NCBI GenBank assembly: GCA_036245525.1
Contig: BTPG01000002.1
Span: 161,224,093 to 161,288,092 of the forward strand
Direction: 5' to 3'
Length of the DNA stretch: 64,000 bases
Source of the DNA: Semisulcospira habei
Taxonomy: Eukaryota > Mollusca > Gastropoda > Semisulcospiridae
The notes beneath the pieces were generated by a model, which was given only the letters and a program-made list of their open reading frames with translations, was not told the origin of the DNA and did not search any database. A program made the position numbers and the translations under genes. Below are positions 1 to 10,899 of the stretch, one piece after another. Each line of letters begins with the position of its first letter. The first letter of the stretch is position 1.

Positions 1-322
1 AGTGAGTGAGAGAGTGCAAACTGAAGAAACGTAAGGGCATATACCTTTGGTTATGGTGTTTCTGGAGAGTTAATTCCATATTTAAAATCACACATCCCAA
101 CTGAGTGTGCAGATCAGTGTAGCGGCACTGCCTGATAGCAAGTGATTGCACATTATTGTCGGACCACAGTACGCTCCGGCCCTGATAACTCAGTCGATCG
201 CTGAATTATGTACCACTTCCGCAAGTGAATTGTAACCATTTTCAGAACAATCTAGAAAATGACACTTACCGCATACAAACAGCTCTGCGTTTGCTCTTGT
301 CCTCTAGGGGGGTAGTATCCCG

Positions 323-1195
323 GGTGACAGGTCGTTTCGGCGGTAATTTTTTCGGCGACACCGCCGAAACATAGGTCCACCGCCGAAAGGGCCAGCCGCC
401 GAAACGCCCAAATTAAATTACCCTCAAAACGTCCACAAGAGGTGAAATGAAGTAGAAAAAAATGCAATGATCTATATAACAGATAATATTTATTTAAAAG
501 ATTAATATACATTCACCTCGTGACGCCGGAAGTGATAAAGGGAGGCAAGTCCATTGACTAAAGCAGTCGCCATTTATTCATCGACGAATTGAATGCTAAA
601 GTACGTTAAGACCGGTAAGAGGAACCAAAAATATACCTAACAGGTGTACCCAGTTGTCATAATTAGAGTGGTCTTGAAGGGATAAACTACTGATCGACTT
701 GAGAACACATTTATTACTATTTAAATGACCCATGTACAAAACAAACCGAATCAGAAAAGAGTTAAACTGTACATTTTATTTATTTAAAAAAAATCACTCA
801 CACAAACATATAAAATAAATAATAACTAACTATGCAATAAGCATTGACTTGTCAACGGTCACTCAACCCTAACCCCTCCTCCACCGACCCTCCCCCCCCC
901 CCCCCCCCCCCCCCCACCCCTTCTAAAAATAAAACCCCACATGTTCCGACTACTACCGCAAACAGGAAGTAGCAGTTTTTACGAGCTTCCGCAGAGTCGT
1001 AGAGTCCGCAGATTCGTACCTAATCAAGAACTTAATCCCGAGTCAAGACCCCAAAACTTAAAAGTTCCAAAGCAGGTCTAGAACAAACTATCGCCCAATT
1101 GAACTGCCGCTGAAACGACCAACGCCGAAACGACCACACGCCGAAACGACTAACTGCATCGCCGAAACGGCTCGTCGCCGAAACGACCTGAATTC
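323..1195. mobile_element. Non-autonomous TIR DNA transposon with subterminal TTTCGGCG boxes
   Basis: Inverted ends CAGGTCGTTTCGGCG (328-342) and its exact complement (1176-1190). The 8-mer GTATCCCG occurs five bases outside each TIR, at 315-322 and 1196-1203, and is probably the TSD. The motif TTTCGGCG (either orientation) recurs about five times inside each end (333-405 and 1104-1190), like transposase-binding subterminal repeats. A poly-C run lies at about 890-915. No coding potential. The superfamily is unresolved: an 8-bp TSD would suit hAT- or P-type elements. The five-base offset between TSD and TIR is odd. Confidence 0.7.
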
Positions 1196-1203
1196 GTATC
1201 CCG

Positions 1204-1519
1204 ATGTTGAGATGATCAGTGTGCGGCCGTCTAGTTCAGTTTTTTCAGCCCATTGCGTTGGTTTCGGGAGGGAAAAAGGCCAGAAGCTTTTCTTTGATGG
1301 TTTTAGGGTAGCTTTCGTCCCGATTGCAGGTACCGCAAAGGCAATGCCTGACCATTTCAGTGAAATGTATTATGCACAAACAGTATCGCGCTTCGCTATT
1401 TCCTTGCTTAGTTACGGGAAGGCTTGTGGCACCCAGCAACAGAACCGCGCTGCGGCAATTATTTTTCTATTTTCTGATTGGCTGAAAATGCGCGCACCGG
1501 TGATGTCCATCCACATTCA
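1204..1519. other. No supportable gene
   Basis: An open frame of about 136 codons runs across this stretch into repeat A, but it has no recognisable domain and ends inside repeat sequence. I treat it as chance. Confidence 0.5.
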
Positions 1520-2040
1520 AATTTGGCCAGTTGAGGCAGTGCAGAGATATCCAGAGCTCTCTGGATATCTCTGGGCAGTGCAAGGACCGGTGTTTTTAAA
1601 AATAATTTTTGTCTTGTTTTAAAATGTGTAGTAGGGCTGAATGTTGGAATTTACTGGAAATTTCTGGTTAGCTGAGAGGAGACATGTTTGGTGCTTTGAT
1701 TCATACTATCCTGAGCTTATCCAGTGGACAATTGTGGGCCTATGTTCTGTTGCCATTGACGTAGTGATTTGATTTCAGCTTTGCTTGGGTGTGGGGTTGG
1801 TAAGGAACCAGTCTCATAGTCAAGAAATGAGACGGGTGATGTGCCGGTTGTTTGTGGTTTTTTTTTTTTTTTTGTGTGTGCCACTTTTTTTTTTTTCTTG
1901 GTATTTTGTGCTTGGCAAATGTGCAGCTGGTGGGCGGTAGTGTTTTTTAGGGAACTGAAAAATTAGGGGATGACTGGGACTGACTAAGGCTAAGAGACTG
2001 GACAGTACGGAAACGGCACTGCGGTCCGTGACCTTGATGT
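1520..2040 (+). repeat. Repeat A, copy 1
   Basis: The complement of this block recurs at 6020-6250 and at 8213-9490 (continuing at 24290). Shared landmarks are 'tttggccag', 'caaggaccggtgtttttaaa', 'ctgagaggagacatgtttgg', a T-rich tract and 'ggactgactaaggctaagag'. This copy lacks both large insertions found in copy 3, so it gives the empty site for the MITE (TAA at 1985-1987). No coding content is recognised. Confidence 0.75.
1535..1581. mobile_element. 31-bp palindromic insertion with 8-bp TSD (hAT-like TIR pair)
   Basis: GGCAGTGC is duplicated at 1535-1542 and 1574-1581 around a near-perfect palindrome with 15-bp arms CAGAGATATCCAGAG and complement, separated by two bases. Repeat A copies 2 and 3 have a single uninterrupted GCACTGCC here, so it is an insertion. 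CAGAG termini and an 8-bp TSD fit hAT chemistry; the element is little more than its two TIRs. Confidence 0.65.
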
Positions 2041-2356
2041 GTCCGATGACAGACTTGCAAAGGCCGACGGCGAAAAGAGCCTAAAAGTCTGATGAAACTG
2101 ATAATACTAAAAATAATGAAATCTAGTTGTGTTCTCTTATTAATTCACCGAAACACTGAAAGGTATTTTAAAAATTAATTCTGATTACTTGTGTTTTCCC
2201 GAGTCCCTTCTGTTTTTTTTAACGACTTCTTCTATCAATTCTCATTTGGTAGGTATCGGCATGGACCAATATGTTGATCCAAGCTTCCACGGTGTTTTTC
2301 CCTTCCGTCCGTCTTTTTATCCAATTTTAGCTGTGATATGACCCAGTTCAGACACC

Positions 2357-2750
2357 GTTGATTGATTTGATTGTACATTGCTCTAACGTCCCGACAGCAA
2401 CAAGACTTTCTCAGGACGTGCCTCAGTGCACTGCTTGTGAAAAAAAACCTAAACGGAACAATGAATGTATGTCGCCAGCCGGTCTAATACATTAAATAAA
2501 CCTAACACATGGGGCCTAAATAAAGCTAAGACCATTTAGCAACACACATCCAATATCAAGAGCTACAGGCAGCGCAGACAGTAGGGAGAGTTTTAAAAAG
2601 GCAAATACAGGTGAATGGACAAAGGGTAGACAGAAACACGTGCCCCAGAATAGAGAGGAAAACCCACCCTGTGGGGCTGACCAGGGTGACCCTGGGAATT
2701 AATAAGTAGTTAACCCCACCCAAGTCCCCCAGGGCAGACCCGGGTGGGGG
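2357..2750 (-). mobile_element. SINE-like retroposon family B, copy 1
   Basis: Full-length minus-strand copy. On the minus strand it starts with a CCCCACCCGGGTCTGCC-type head (here at 2750) and ends with GTACAATCAATC-type tail repeats (here at 2357). It is flanked by the perfect 13-bp TSD CAGTTCAGACACC (2344-2356 and 2751-2763), as expected of target-primed reverse transcription. No clear pol III A/B boxes were found in the head, so it could be a short LINE-derived retroposon rather than a tRNA SINE. Confidence 0.8.
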
Positions 2751-2763
2751 CAGTTCAGACACC

Positions 2764-3205
2764 AGCTGCGGTAACGCCGTGTGGCATTGTAGAGTAAATC
2801 AGAATACCGCAGGTGCCGGGTGTGAATGAAATGCCCTACCAGCAAGCTTGCCATCATACCTTTATTTGACAGATATGTCAGCTATAGCATTGTGTTATGT
2901 TCTGGTGTGGAGTGGGTTTCTTTGCATAGACTTTTTTGTTCTGAAATCCCATCAATTTTTATTAATTTGCCTTTTCTTTATAGCAGAATAACATTGTAGT
3001 CCAGTCTCTGGGTCTGCCAAAAGTGTCTCCAACCAAATGTAGACAGCTGGTGACTGGCTGTTTTACTTTTGTAAGCAGCATCACTCAAACACTACATGAA
3101 ATGGCTATCGCACAAATCACAAAAGAGTCACTGAAGGTAATTCAGTCCTCAGCAATGACTAATTAATCCAGACCAAAAGGGTGACTGCCAAGCGTGTAAT
3201 ATGCA
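2764..3205. other. No gene or clear repeat seen
   Basis: AT-rich sequence without a long open frame, recognised domain or matching copy elsewhere in the window. Confidence 0.4.
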
Positions 3206-3208
3206 AAG

Positions 3209-3391
3209 AAGTACCCAACGGAGAAAGAAACACGCTTAGAAAAGACGGGTACAACACAATTTATTAATATTTCGGGTAAATATCCTTTGTCAAAATAAAC
3301 AAACAGAGATTAGCCGCTACTTATCTTCATTGGCAAAAGGAATGTGGCAACTCTAAAATAGCGTGTTTCTTTCTCTGTTGGGTACTTCTTT
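3209..3391. mobile_element. Small MITE-like element with ~30-bp inverted ends
   Basis: 'aagaagtacccaacggagaa' at the left end is matched by its near-complement at 3361-3391 (one or two mismatches over about 30 bp). On the minus strand the interior has a GGGTA-TTTACCC-type stem followed by GAAA, recalling a degraded hammerhead core (see findings). A second, right-truncated copy is at 5369-5526. Confidence 0.6.
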
Positions 3392-3699
3392 AATGACTAA
3401 TTATGACATAACTTCACTAAACAATGCCAACCAGCTGACCCATCGCCATTTTGAGTGACCTTTATTTGAATAGCCCTGATTTGACTGACGATTCAGACAA
3501 GGCACGGCCGAAGCAACTCTGCAGAGTATGCACTTTGATGTTCAAAGGCACTTCGATAGCTTAATTCATGAAATGTCCAAAGTACTGTACCATCACTGAA
3601 GCCTCCAAAGTAAGACACTTTGCGAAGTATAACTTATGTCAATGACATTATTGATACTCCCTGACAAAAGACACAATATAAGGACAAGGACATTTGATT

Positions 3700-4330
3700 C
3701 GATTAAAGTAATCACATCTGTCTGTTTATCGGCACGATATAAAACAAAACTGTTGCTCAATATAATTTATGTACCCAGTCAAAAACAAAACTGACTGTGC
3801 CTCGCGTCATTCTTTTTACGGCTGATTGTGGTGTTCAGATAAAAACACATGAATGGCAGACGCCGGCTGCCTGTATCGCTGTCAATACAGCGCGTAGATT
3901 TCGTTGACTCTGAAGACATCAGTGCATTGTATATTGTGCGTGTTACTGAGTAAATTCTACTTGTAACTAGATCACGCATAATTGCGGAAAATGCCAGCAT
4001 GTTTGTTTATTTAGTTCTTTTAGGCCTGGAGGACCCGCGGCGCACGGCAGCATTTATCGGAGGAGACCGGGCTGTCCATATAAAAGAGTGTTCGAGGAAG
4101 AAGAAGAATTTAGTTCTTTTCACAGGTTGTCGATATCGCCAGCTGACATCTCGTCAATTTCACTTGTCAGTCCAGCGACTCACACGTTTCCTGGCGTCTT
4201 TCTCCGTTCATAAATTTCGAGCGTCCACTTCAACACACTAAGAAGTATTTAACTACTATGACACATAAGGAGCTTGTTAATGTTGCAGTATGAGCATATT
4301 TCGCGTTTCCGTTTTGAAAATGCAAGTACT
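3700..4330 (+). repeat. Left arm of an imperfect inverted duplication
   Basis: Blocks of this arm recur inverted at 5200-5370 and 5530-5780 and again at 5820-6010; for example the 'gtaactagatcacgcataat' region pairs with 'atgcgtgatctagttacaag'. Its first ~170 bases also recur in direct orientation at 4957-5126. The short open frames inside are not recognisable proteins. Confidence 0.65.
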
Positions 4331-4345
4331 ATCGTCAAGATCGAG

Positions 4346-4437
4346 CATAGAGCGTATAATTGTGTACGCTCTAGATGAGATCAAAGACAATGGTAGTCTT
4401 TGATGAGATAGAGCATAATTTTTGTATACGCTCTATG
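4346..4437. mobile_element. 92-bp mini-element with CATAGAGCGTATA ends and 8-bp TSD
   Basis: Starts CATAGAGCGTATA and ends with its complement TATACGCTCTATG. It is flanked by the perfect direct repeat AGATCGAG (4338-4345 and 4438-4445). The interior includes a short hairpin around 'caaagacaatggtagtcttt'. The terminal bases are the same as those of the 14.8-kb segment at 9492-24281, so the two probably use the same transposase. Confidence 0.75.
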
Positions 4438-4557
4438 AGATCGAGGCTTCTTGGCGGGCGCAAGGGATTTGGGGAAGGAAAGTATAAATGAATATTAATT
4501 TGCTTGTTATACAATATATTAATACATGTGTCAAAGAAGGGAAAACTTTATGGAACG

Positions 4558-4674
<117 letters not shown>

Positions 4675-4829
4675 CAACTGACATGTTGCTTGATATTGTT
4701 GGCATCCTTCTGTCTCGGAAGACTATGGAATGTTATATGCGCTGGCTTGCTGGGTCAGTCCGTGTGACCATGCCGTTCTGGGCGAAGTGTATGGCGAGAT
4801 CCTGGGATGCCCACTGAGTCATGAAGATC

Positions 4830-4849
4830 CCCCCCCCCCCCCCCCCCCC
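4830..4849. repeat. Poly-C tract
   Basis: About 20 consecutive C residues. Comparable C runs on this strand occur near 890, 9970, 16381, 16440-16523 and 22205; G runs occur near 19609, 27779, 29536, 30818 and 31665. Confidence 0.95.
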
Positions 4850-4956
4850 TCAGCCTCGCCGATATCAGTAGTCCCGAAAGCGGCAATACGGCGTTTGCAC
4901 CAGTTTAGCTCAGTGCAGGAGCTGCCCTGAGAACAGTGCGTGGAAGACAAGGACCG

Positions 4957-5126
4957 GATTTGATTCGAGTCGAGTAATCACATCTGTCTGTTTATCAGCA
5001 CTATATCAAACAAAATTGTTGCTCAATATAATTTACGTACCCAGTACAAAACAAAACTATGCCTCGCGTCATTCATTTTGTGGTAGGTTGCGGTGTTCAG
5101 ACAAAACACATGAATGGCACATCATG
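4957..5126 (+). repeat. Direct copy of the 3700-3860 block
   Basis: Shares 'taatcacatctgtctgttta', 'gttgctcaatataattta' and 'cctcgcgtcattc' with the left arm of the inverted duplication, with scattered differences. Confidence 0.7.
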
Positions 5127-5199
5127 AGATATTCCTTCCCGGCCAAAATCGCCCTTGCGCGCCAAAAAGACTCGAATGATCCGAGTCAGTTTCTCAGTT

Positions 5200-6012
5200 G
5201 ATCAGTGATGATACTTGCATTATCAAAACGGAAACATGCTCATACAACAACATTAACAAGCTCCGGCCTTATGTGTAGCATTAATGAAATACTTCTTAGT
5301 GTGTATGAACGCGGCTCACAAAATTTATATCCGCACGACTGAACGGAGAAAAGACTTCAGGAAACGTAAAGAAGTACCCAACGGAGAAAGAAACACGCTT
5401 AGAAAAAACGGTACAACACAATTTATTAATATTTCGGGTAAATACCCTTTGTCAAAATAGACAAACAAACAGAGACATTATTTGCTACTTATCTTCAGAT
5501 GCAGAAGGAATGTGGCAACTTTCAGGAAAGGACGTGCGAGTCACTGCAACGAGATGTCAGCTGGTCACCGGCCTAGATCAGTGACAACCTGAGAAACTTG
5601 AAGAACTAAATAAACAAACCTGCTGGCATTTTCTGCAATTACTATGCGTGATCTAGTTACAAGTAGAATTTACTGAGTAATACGCACAGTTATATAATTC
5701 ACTGATGACTGCATAGTCAGACGAAATATCTACGCGCTCAGTCGACAGTGATATGCAGTCGGCTGCATTATCTGTTTAGTCTCGGCCGGTGAACACCTCA
5801 AAATGATCAGCCGCAATAATGCCAGCTGGTGATATTGACAACCTGAGAAACTTGAAGAACTAAATAAACAAACCTGCTGGTATTTTCTGCAATTATGCGT
5901 GATCTAGTTACAAGTAGAATTTACTGAGTAATACGCACAGGGATATAGTGCACTGATGACTTCATAGTCAGACGAAATTTACGCGCTTAGTCGACAGTGA
6001 TATGCAGTCGTC
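5200..6012 (-). repeat. Right arm of the inverted duplication (partly doubled)
   Basis: Complement of 3890-4330. The segment beginning 'aacctgagaaacttgaagaa' is present twice in tandem (5588-5780 and 5830-6012). A MITE copy (5369-5526) interrupts the arm. Confidence 0.65.
5369..5526. mobile_element. MITE-like element, right-truncated second copy
   Basis: Matches 3209-3360 over the left TIR and interior ('gtacaacacaatttattaat') but lacks the right TIR. It sits inside the right arm of the inverted duplication, so it postdates it or was truncated during rearrangement. Confidence 0.6.
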
Positions 6013-6019
6013 TGCATTG

Positions 6020-6250
6020 GGCGCTCCTCAAATCACCAGTCAACAGCAACTCAACATAGGCCCACAATTCTCCATTGGATAAGCTCAGGATGGTATGAAT
6101 CAAAGCACCAAACATGTCTCCTCTCAGCTAACCGGACATTTCCAGCAAATTCCAACATTCAGCCCTACCACAAATTTTTAAACAAGGCAAAAATTATTTT
6201 TAAAAACACTGGTCCTTGCACTGCCTGAATTGGCCAAATTTGACTATGTA
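6020..6250 (-). repeat. Repeat A, copy 2 (empty-site reference)
   Basis: Matches the complement of 1520-1800 and the right half of copy 3. The stretch 'gcactgcctgaattggccaa' (about 6224-6243) is uninterrupted here. It is the pre-insertion state of the site where the 14.8-kb segment entered copy 3. Confidence 0.75.
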
Positions 6251-6256
6251 ACTTGA

Positions 6257-7690
6257 AAGAGGAACTCTCCCACCTGAACACCATTCAATCTGCCATCAGT
6301 GCAACTCTTAGACACTAGCTAAGTCAAACCCAAAGTGACACCATTGAATGTTGCTGCATCTTTAAGTTATGGCCCATTATGTGAAGTGCATTGTTGTGGC
6401 GTTAACTATGCTGTTGATGTTTTGGATCATGCATATCTGATGCCATGAGAAACAGACTAGATATGGTCAGAATGCCTCCAAAATTGGCATGTACATCAAG
6501 TAACATATCTGATTTTCAGAAATGTTGCATTTGAGACACAGGCACATGAAAGTGGTTTTTTTTTTCCATATTTTTCCATTACCCACCCCCCTTACTTTTT
6601 CTGTTTTTCCAAGTTTACACACACATGCAATACAGTCAAACTGACTTCTGGTGTGCTGGACAACTAAAAAAAGTTACCATGACACGGACATTGATGAAAA
6701 ATGAGCTTTCAGACCCAAGGCCATTTCCTTGTGTATCTCAGGGCAGCCAAAAGGACAACGCCCAGACATCCTCATTGACCCTGTTATCTGGAGACAGCAA
6801 GCAGGAAGAGGCCTGTAACCAGCTGCCATGCCCTCTATGCTGCATGCAATCTTTTCTTCAGGCAAAGAGGTCATGAAACAGCTCTGCACTTTAAACATTT
6901 AAGTCTACCGAGCTATCCCACAGACAAAAGACTACACAAAACAGCCAAAACTATGCTACGCGGGACACACCGCATACCCAAACAAGTGTCTGGAGTGCTT
7001 ATTTAGGAGGTAGCAGAGAAAAATGGTTATGTACAGTTCATTTTTATATAAAACACACTTTTCAGAGTCTCAAAACACCTCAACTCATGTTACAAATATA
7101 GTAGGCATGTGTGTGCCAAACTTGTGAACACTCCTGTAAAAGCCTGTACTGGTGGCTGCAACTGCTGCTCCCATAACAATGCACTTAAATGAGCTTTACG
7201 CAGTGTAAAAATGCTTATGTTTGGCTCAGAATAGACACCAGCGGAGACATCCCTCATGACAATTACAGCAGAATGACACCCCAGATGCAGCCAGTGTAGC
7301 AGGATCATGCAAAATAACTCTTCTGCATGTCACATTATTTTGGCAGCTTATTTTACTCTGAGGTCAGCTGTCTGATGAAATGCACATGCTGACACTGTTT
7401 CATTGTAGTTTTCATCTTAACCTTTGACCTTAAGCCCCCCCCCCTCCCCGCCTCCAATCCACCCCACCCCCCACCCCCTACTCCACCCACCCCACAACTT
7501 CAATAACTAAAAGATTGCATTTTTTTAACGCCCCAAACCCCACCCCTGTCAAGGTCAAAGGTCACAGCTCAGGGTCAAAGGTCAGACGCATGACTACCTG
7601 TAAGACAAGAAATAATGAACAAACACACTAAACATAGCTCCCAGTGCAGGTAAACAGGGTGTTGCAATGCAAAACATGCAAAAACGCCTA
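6257..7690. other. No supportable gene; C-rich tract near 7435-7500
   Basis: Two overlapping antisense open frames of about 75-85 codons at 6625-6898 have no recognised domain and no splice context I would trust. A C-rich low-complexity stretch (7435-7500) is followed by 'aaggtcaaaggtcacagctc' direct-repeat-like wording. Confidence 0.4.
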
Positions 7691-7708
7691 TAAAACTGCA
7701 AACTCGGA

Positions 7709-8082
7709 TCCCCACCCGGGTCTGCCCTGGGGGACTTGGGTGGGGTTAGGTACTTTTTAGTTCCCAGGGTCACCCTGGTCAGCCCCACAGGGTGAGTTTT
7801 TTTCTCTATTCTGGGGCATGTGTTTCTGTCTACCCGAGGTCCATTCACCTGTATTTGCCTTTTTAAAACTCTCCCTACTGTCTGCACTGCCTGTAGCCGA
7901 TTGGATGTGTGTTGCTAAATGGTCTTAGCTTTATTTAGGCCCCATGTGTTAGGTTTATTTAATGTATTAGACCGGCTGGCGACATACATTCAATGTTCTG
8001 TTTAGTTGTTTTTTTCACAAGCAGTGCAGGCACGTCCTGAGAAAGCCTTGTTGCTGTCGGGACGTTAAGCCGGTACAATCTA
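7709..8082 (+). mobile_element. SINE-like retroposon family B, copy 2
   Basis: Plus-strand copy: head CCCCACCCGGGTCTGCC at the left and tail 'gttaagccggtacaatc' at the right. Flanked by the perfect 12-bp TSD TGCAAACTCGGA (7697-7708 and 8083-8094). Confidence 0.82.
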
Positions 8083-8212
8083 TGCAAACTCGGAGATTTC
8101 TTGGCAAAATTTCAAGTTTTTCATGATTTTTTCAGTTTTCCAACTGCAAAAGTCCAAACTCAATGATTGATATGGTTACATTAAACCAGTTTCCGGTCTA
8201 TTTATTATGGCA

Positions 8213-9155
8213 TGTGGTGACCTGACAGGTCACGGACTACAGTGCCGTTTCCATACTGTCCAGTCTCTTAGCCTTATGGCTTCCCTACACGGAGAAACGA
8301 AATGCACAAGAAACGAAACATTTTCATTGCATCGAAATGCCTTTTCCGCACACGCAGAAACGCGGTGAAAATTCATTTCGCCTGGTACAGGGGAAGTAAC
8401 TGTTCACTGACACATGCTCTGGTTTGTATCGGTGGATATCGGGTCATATTTCTGACTACTGACGCTTAAAAACTAAACATATAAGACATGTGTGCCTTCA
8501 CTTGCACAATTAAAGTGAATTGCCGACCATATCGAATAAACGTAAGCGCTTTTGAATGCGTAAACAAGGCTGGTCCAAGTGAATCGAGGATGCCGCCGTC
8601 TCGAAGCGATAGCCGCCATCTTGTAGGCGGCTTCGAAGAGCAGCCGATGAAAGTGGGGTTCAGAAAACTGACCTAAAATCATATTTTGGTGGTACTTTAG
8701 TGATGATACTTGATAGATTCCATTTCGAAAATGATTTCTCCGCTTAAATCGTACAGAATCGTGCGTCACATCACGCAATTCTAGCCATAATAGACCTGAC
8801 TCCACGGCATCGCTTTACCGTTGCAGTCCTCAGTGTTTGGGCTTGAATGACGTCAGATTGGGGTGTGACCGAGCGGACGGCGCTGATTGGGTGACGGGTA
8901 AAATGTTTCGGCGAAATGTTTCGCAAAATAGAGACAAGTTCTATTTCGTGAAATGTGTCGTTTCGCATTTCGTGAAACGGTGAAATGTTGGAGAAATGTT
9001 GGAGAAATGTCTGAAATGCGGACATTTCGAGGAAATGTTTCGTTTCGTTTCTCCATTTGAGGAAGCCTTTAGTCAGTCCCAATCATCCCCTAATTTTTCA
9101 ATTCCCTAAGAAACACTACCGCCCACCCAGCTGCACATTTGCCATGCACAAAATA

Positions 9156-9198
<43 letters not shown>

Positions 9199-9490
9199 AG
9201 CACATCACCCGTCTCATTTCTTGGCTATGAAACTGGTTCCTTACCAACCCCACACCCAAGCACAGCTGAAATCAGCGTGCTCCTCAAATCACTACGTCAA
9301 CAGCAACTCAACATAGGACCACACTGAATTCTCCATCGGATAAGCTCAGGATGGTATGAATCAAAGCACCAAACATGTCTCCTCTCAGCTAACCGGACAT
9401 TTCCAGCAAATTCCAACATTCAGCCCTACCACAAATTTTTAAACAAGGCAAAAATTATTTTTAAAAACACCGGTCCTTGCACTGCCTGAA
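8213..9490 (-). repeat. Repeat A, copy 3, left part (interrupted by a MITE)
   Basis: Complement of copy 1. The block is split at 8277-9068 by a MITE and at 9492 by the 14.8-kb segment; its continuation 'ctggccaaatttgactacgt' is at 24289. It contains a poly-A tract (about 9159-9197). Confidence 0.75.
8277..9068. mobile_element. Harbinger-like MITE with TTA target duplication
   Basis: TSD TTA at 8274-8276 and 9069-9071; repeat A copy 1 carries a single TAA at the homologous position (1985-1987). The ends are inverted: left TGGCTTCCCTACACGGAGAA, right complement AGGCTTCCTCAAATGGAGAA. The right 200 bp is packed with GAAATG/GAAACG/TTTCG subterminal repeats. A 3-bp TWA TSD fits PIF/Harbinger. The ~110-codon minus-strand open frame inside (8473-8805) matches no family I recognise. 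Confidence 0.75.
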
Positions 9491-9499
9491 CCATAGAGC

Positions 9500-10030
9500 G
9501 TATATATAGGGAGAGGCTATCTGGCACTTATCAGCGTAGGGACCGCCCGCCATACTGCGGGTTCCACTAACCGCTACCTAGTCCGCACTGTGTTTATGCT
9601 CATAGCCTGTATATACTGCTGCCTTTTAACACCTGTCAGAGATAAGGATAAACAGGCGTGTGAACTGTACAGACTTGTACTTGGCGTGCATTTCCAAAAT
9701 AATACACACATTATAAACTAACCAAGTGGTCTAAAAGCGTTTCAGTGTTTCCTTACGGCGGCCCGCACGGCAACCGGTTACTGATCTTACTTTACGTAAG
9801 GTTACAAAATAAAGTAGGTTATAGCACTGTCAGGGGAGAGAAATGTGCATGATCGACCAGTGCATAGATCTACTGTGGCCAAAGCACAAACAAAAAAAAA
9901 CAAACAAAAAAAAAAAGAGATAGGAAAGAGAGGGGGCGCTAAGAGAGTGACTGAAAGCAATGCATATGGAAGCCCCCCCCCCCCCCCCACCGAAGGGGGC
10001 GTATCACATATCCACTGTTCCAGCCACTCA
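9500..10030. other. Left arm of the composite element, no gene
   Basis: Non-coding sequence with A-rich (9890-9915) and poly-C (9969-9988) tracts. The open frame beginning at 9845 is low-complexity read-through and is not supported. Confidence 0.5.
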
Positions 10031-10032
10031 GT

Positions 10033-10243
10033 GCATGGAAATTTAAATCTAGGTCCCCCAAGGGGGGTCCAGATATTTAGCCGGTGTGGACAGCTGTTTC
10101 GGTCTTGGCGACCTCTTCAGCACACCATCGGCAATACTGGAGGAGGCAGGAAATTCTGCCTACCTGCAATGACAACCACATTTTACTGTGGTGTCTGCAG
10201 GGGCACACATTCCATGCCACCACCTAGAGTTAAATTTCCATGC
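10033..10243. mobile_element. Small element with TGCATGGAAATTTAA inverted ends
   Basis: TGCATGGAAATTTAA at the left is answered by TTAAATTTCCATGCA at the right. The interior phrase 'tgcctacctgcaatga' and the ending are shared with 27690-27850, which carries a poly-G tract. Confidence 0.55.
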
Positions 10244-10422
10244 ACCCTAAAAGAGAACCTACCAAAAGGGGGGAAGGGGTTGCAGTTTACGTAAGTTTAG
10301 ACAGGACTATGACTGTGCTATGCTTGCGGAAGATCCACTAAAGTGTAGTAAAACTGTTGCCGCTAGGGTTTCACGTGAAAGAAAAACAGAAGATAGTGGT
10401 AGAAAACCCTTTAAAATAGAAA

Positions 10423-10470
10423 CAAATAACGACGTTTCGGATCAAAGATCCTTCCTCAGGTGACATGGAA
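10423..10470 (-). ncRNA. Hammerhead-ribozyme motif of the PLE
   Basis: On the minus strand: CUGAGGA (10459-10453, matching core CUGANGA), stem II GGAUC-UUU-GAUCC (10451-10439), GAAAC (10438-10434), then GUC (10433-10431) with predicted cleavage 3' of C at 10431. Stem I can pair only weakly (GUCAC with GUUAU). Hammerhead motifs with a minimal stem III are established in Penelope-like elements. All core positions are present, so activity is plausible but untested. Confidence 0.7.
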
Positions 10471-10540
10471 ACAAACGTAGAACAGAAAAGAACCAGAAAG
10501 AAAAGACGTCATCCTGTATAGAGAGAATTTAGAATGACGT

Positions 10541-10831
<291 letters not shown>

Positions 10832-10899
10832 GGTAGCATCCAGTATCAACAGTGAGGTCAAGTCTGGCACCAACTACCCATCAGGCCGAGCATACATCC

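Noticed and set aside
6625..6898. Overlapping antisense frames of about 75-85 codons
   Set aside because: No domain, no splice or promoter context, and mutually exclusive coding.
9845..10294. 149-codon plus-strand frame
   Set aside because: Reads through A-rich, poly-C and a small TIR repeat; no domain, and a related repeat at 27690 is not open.
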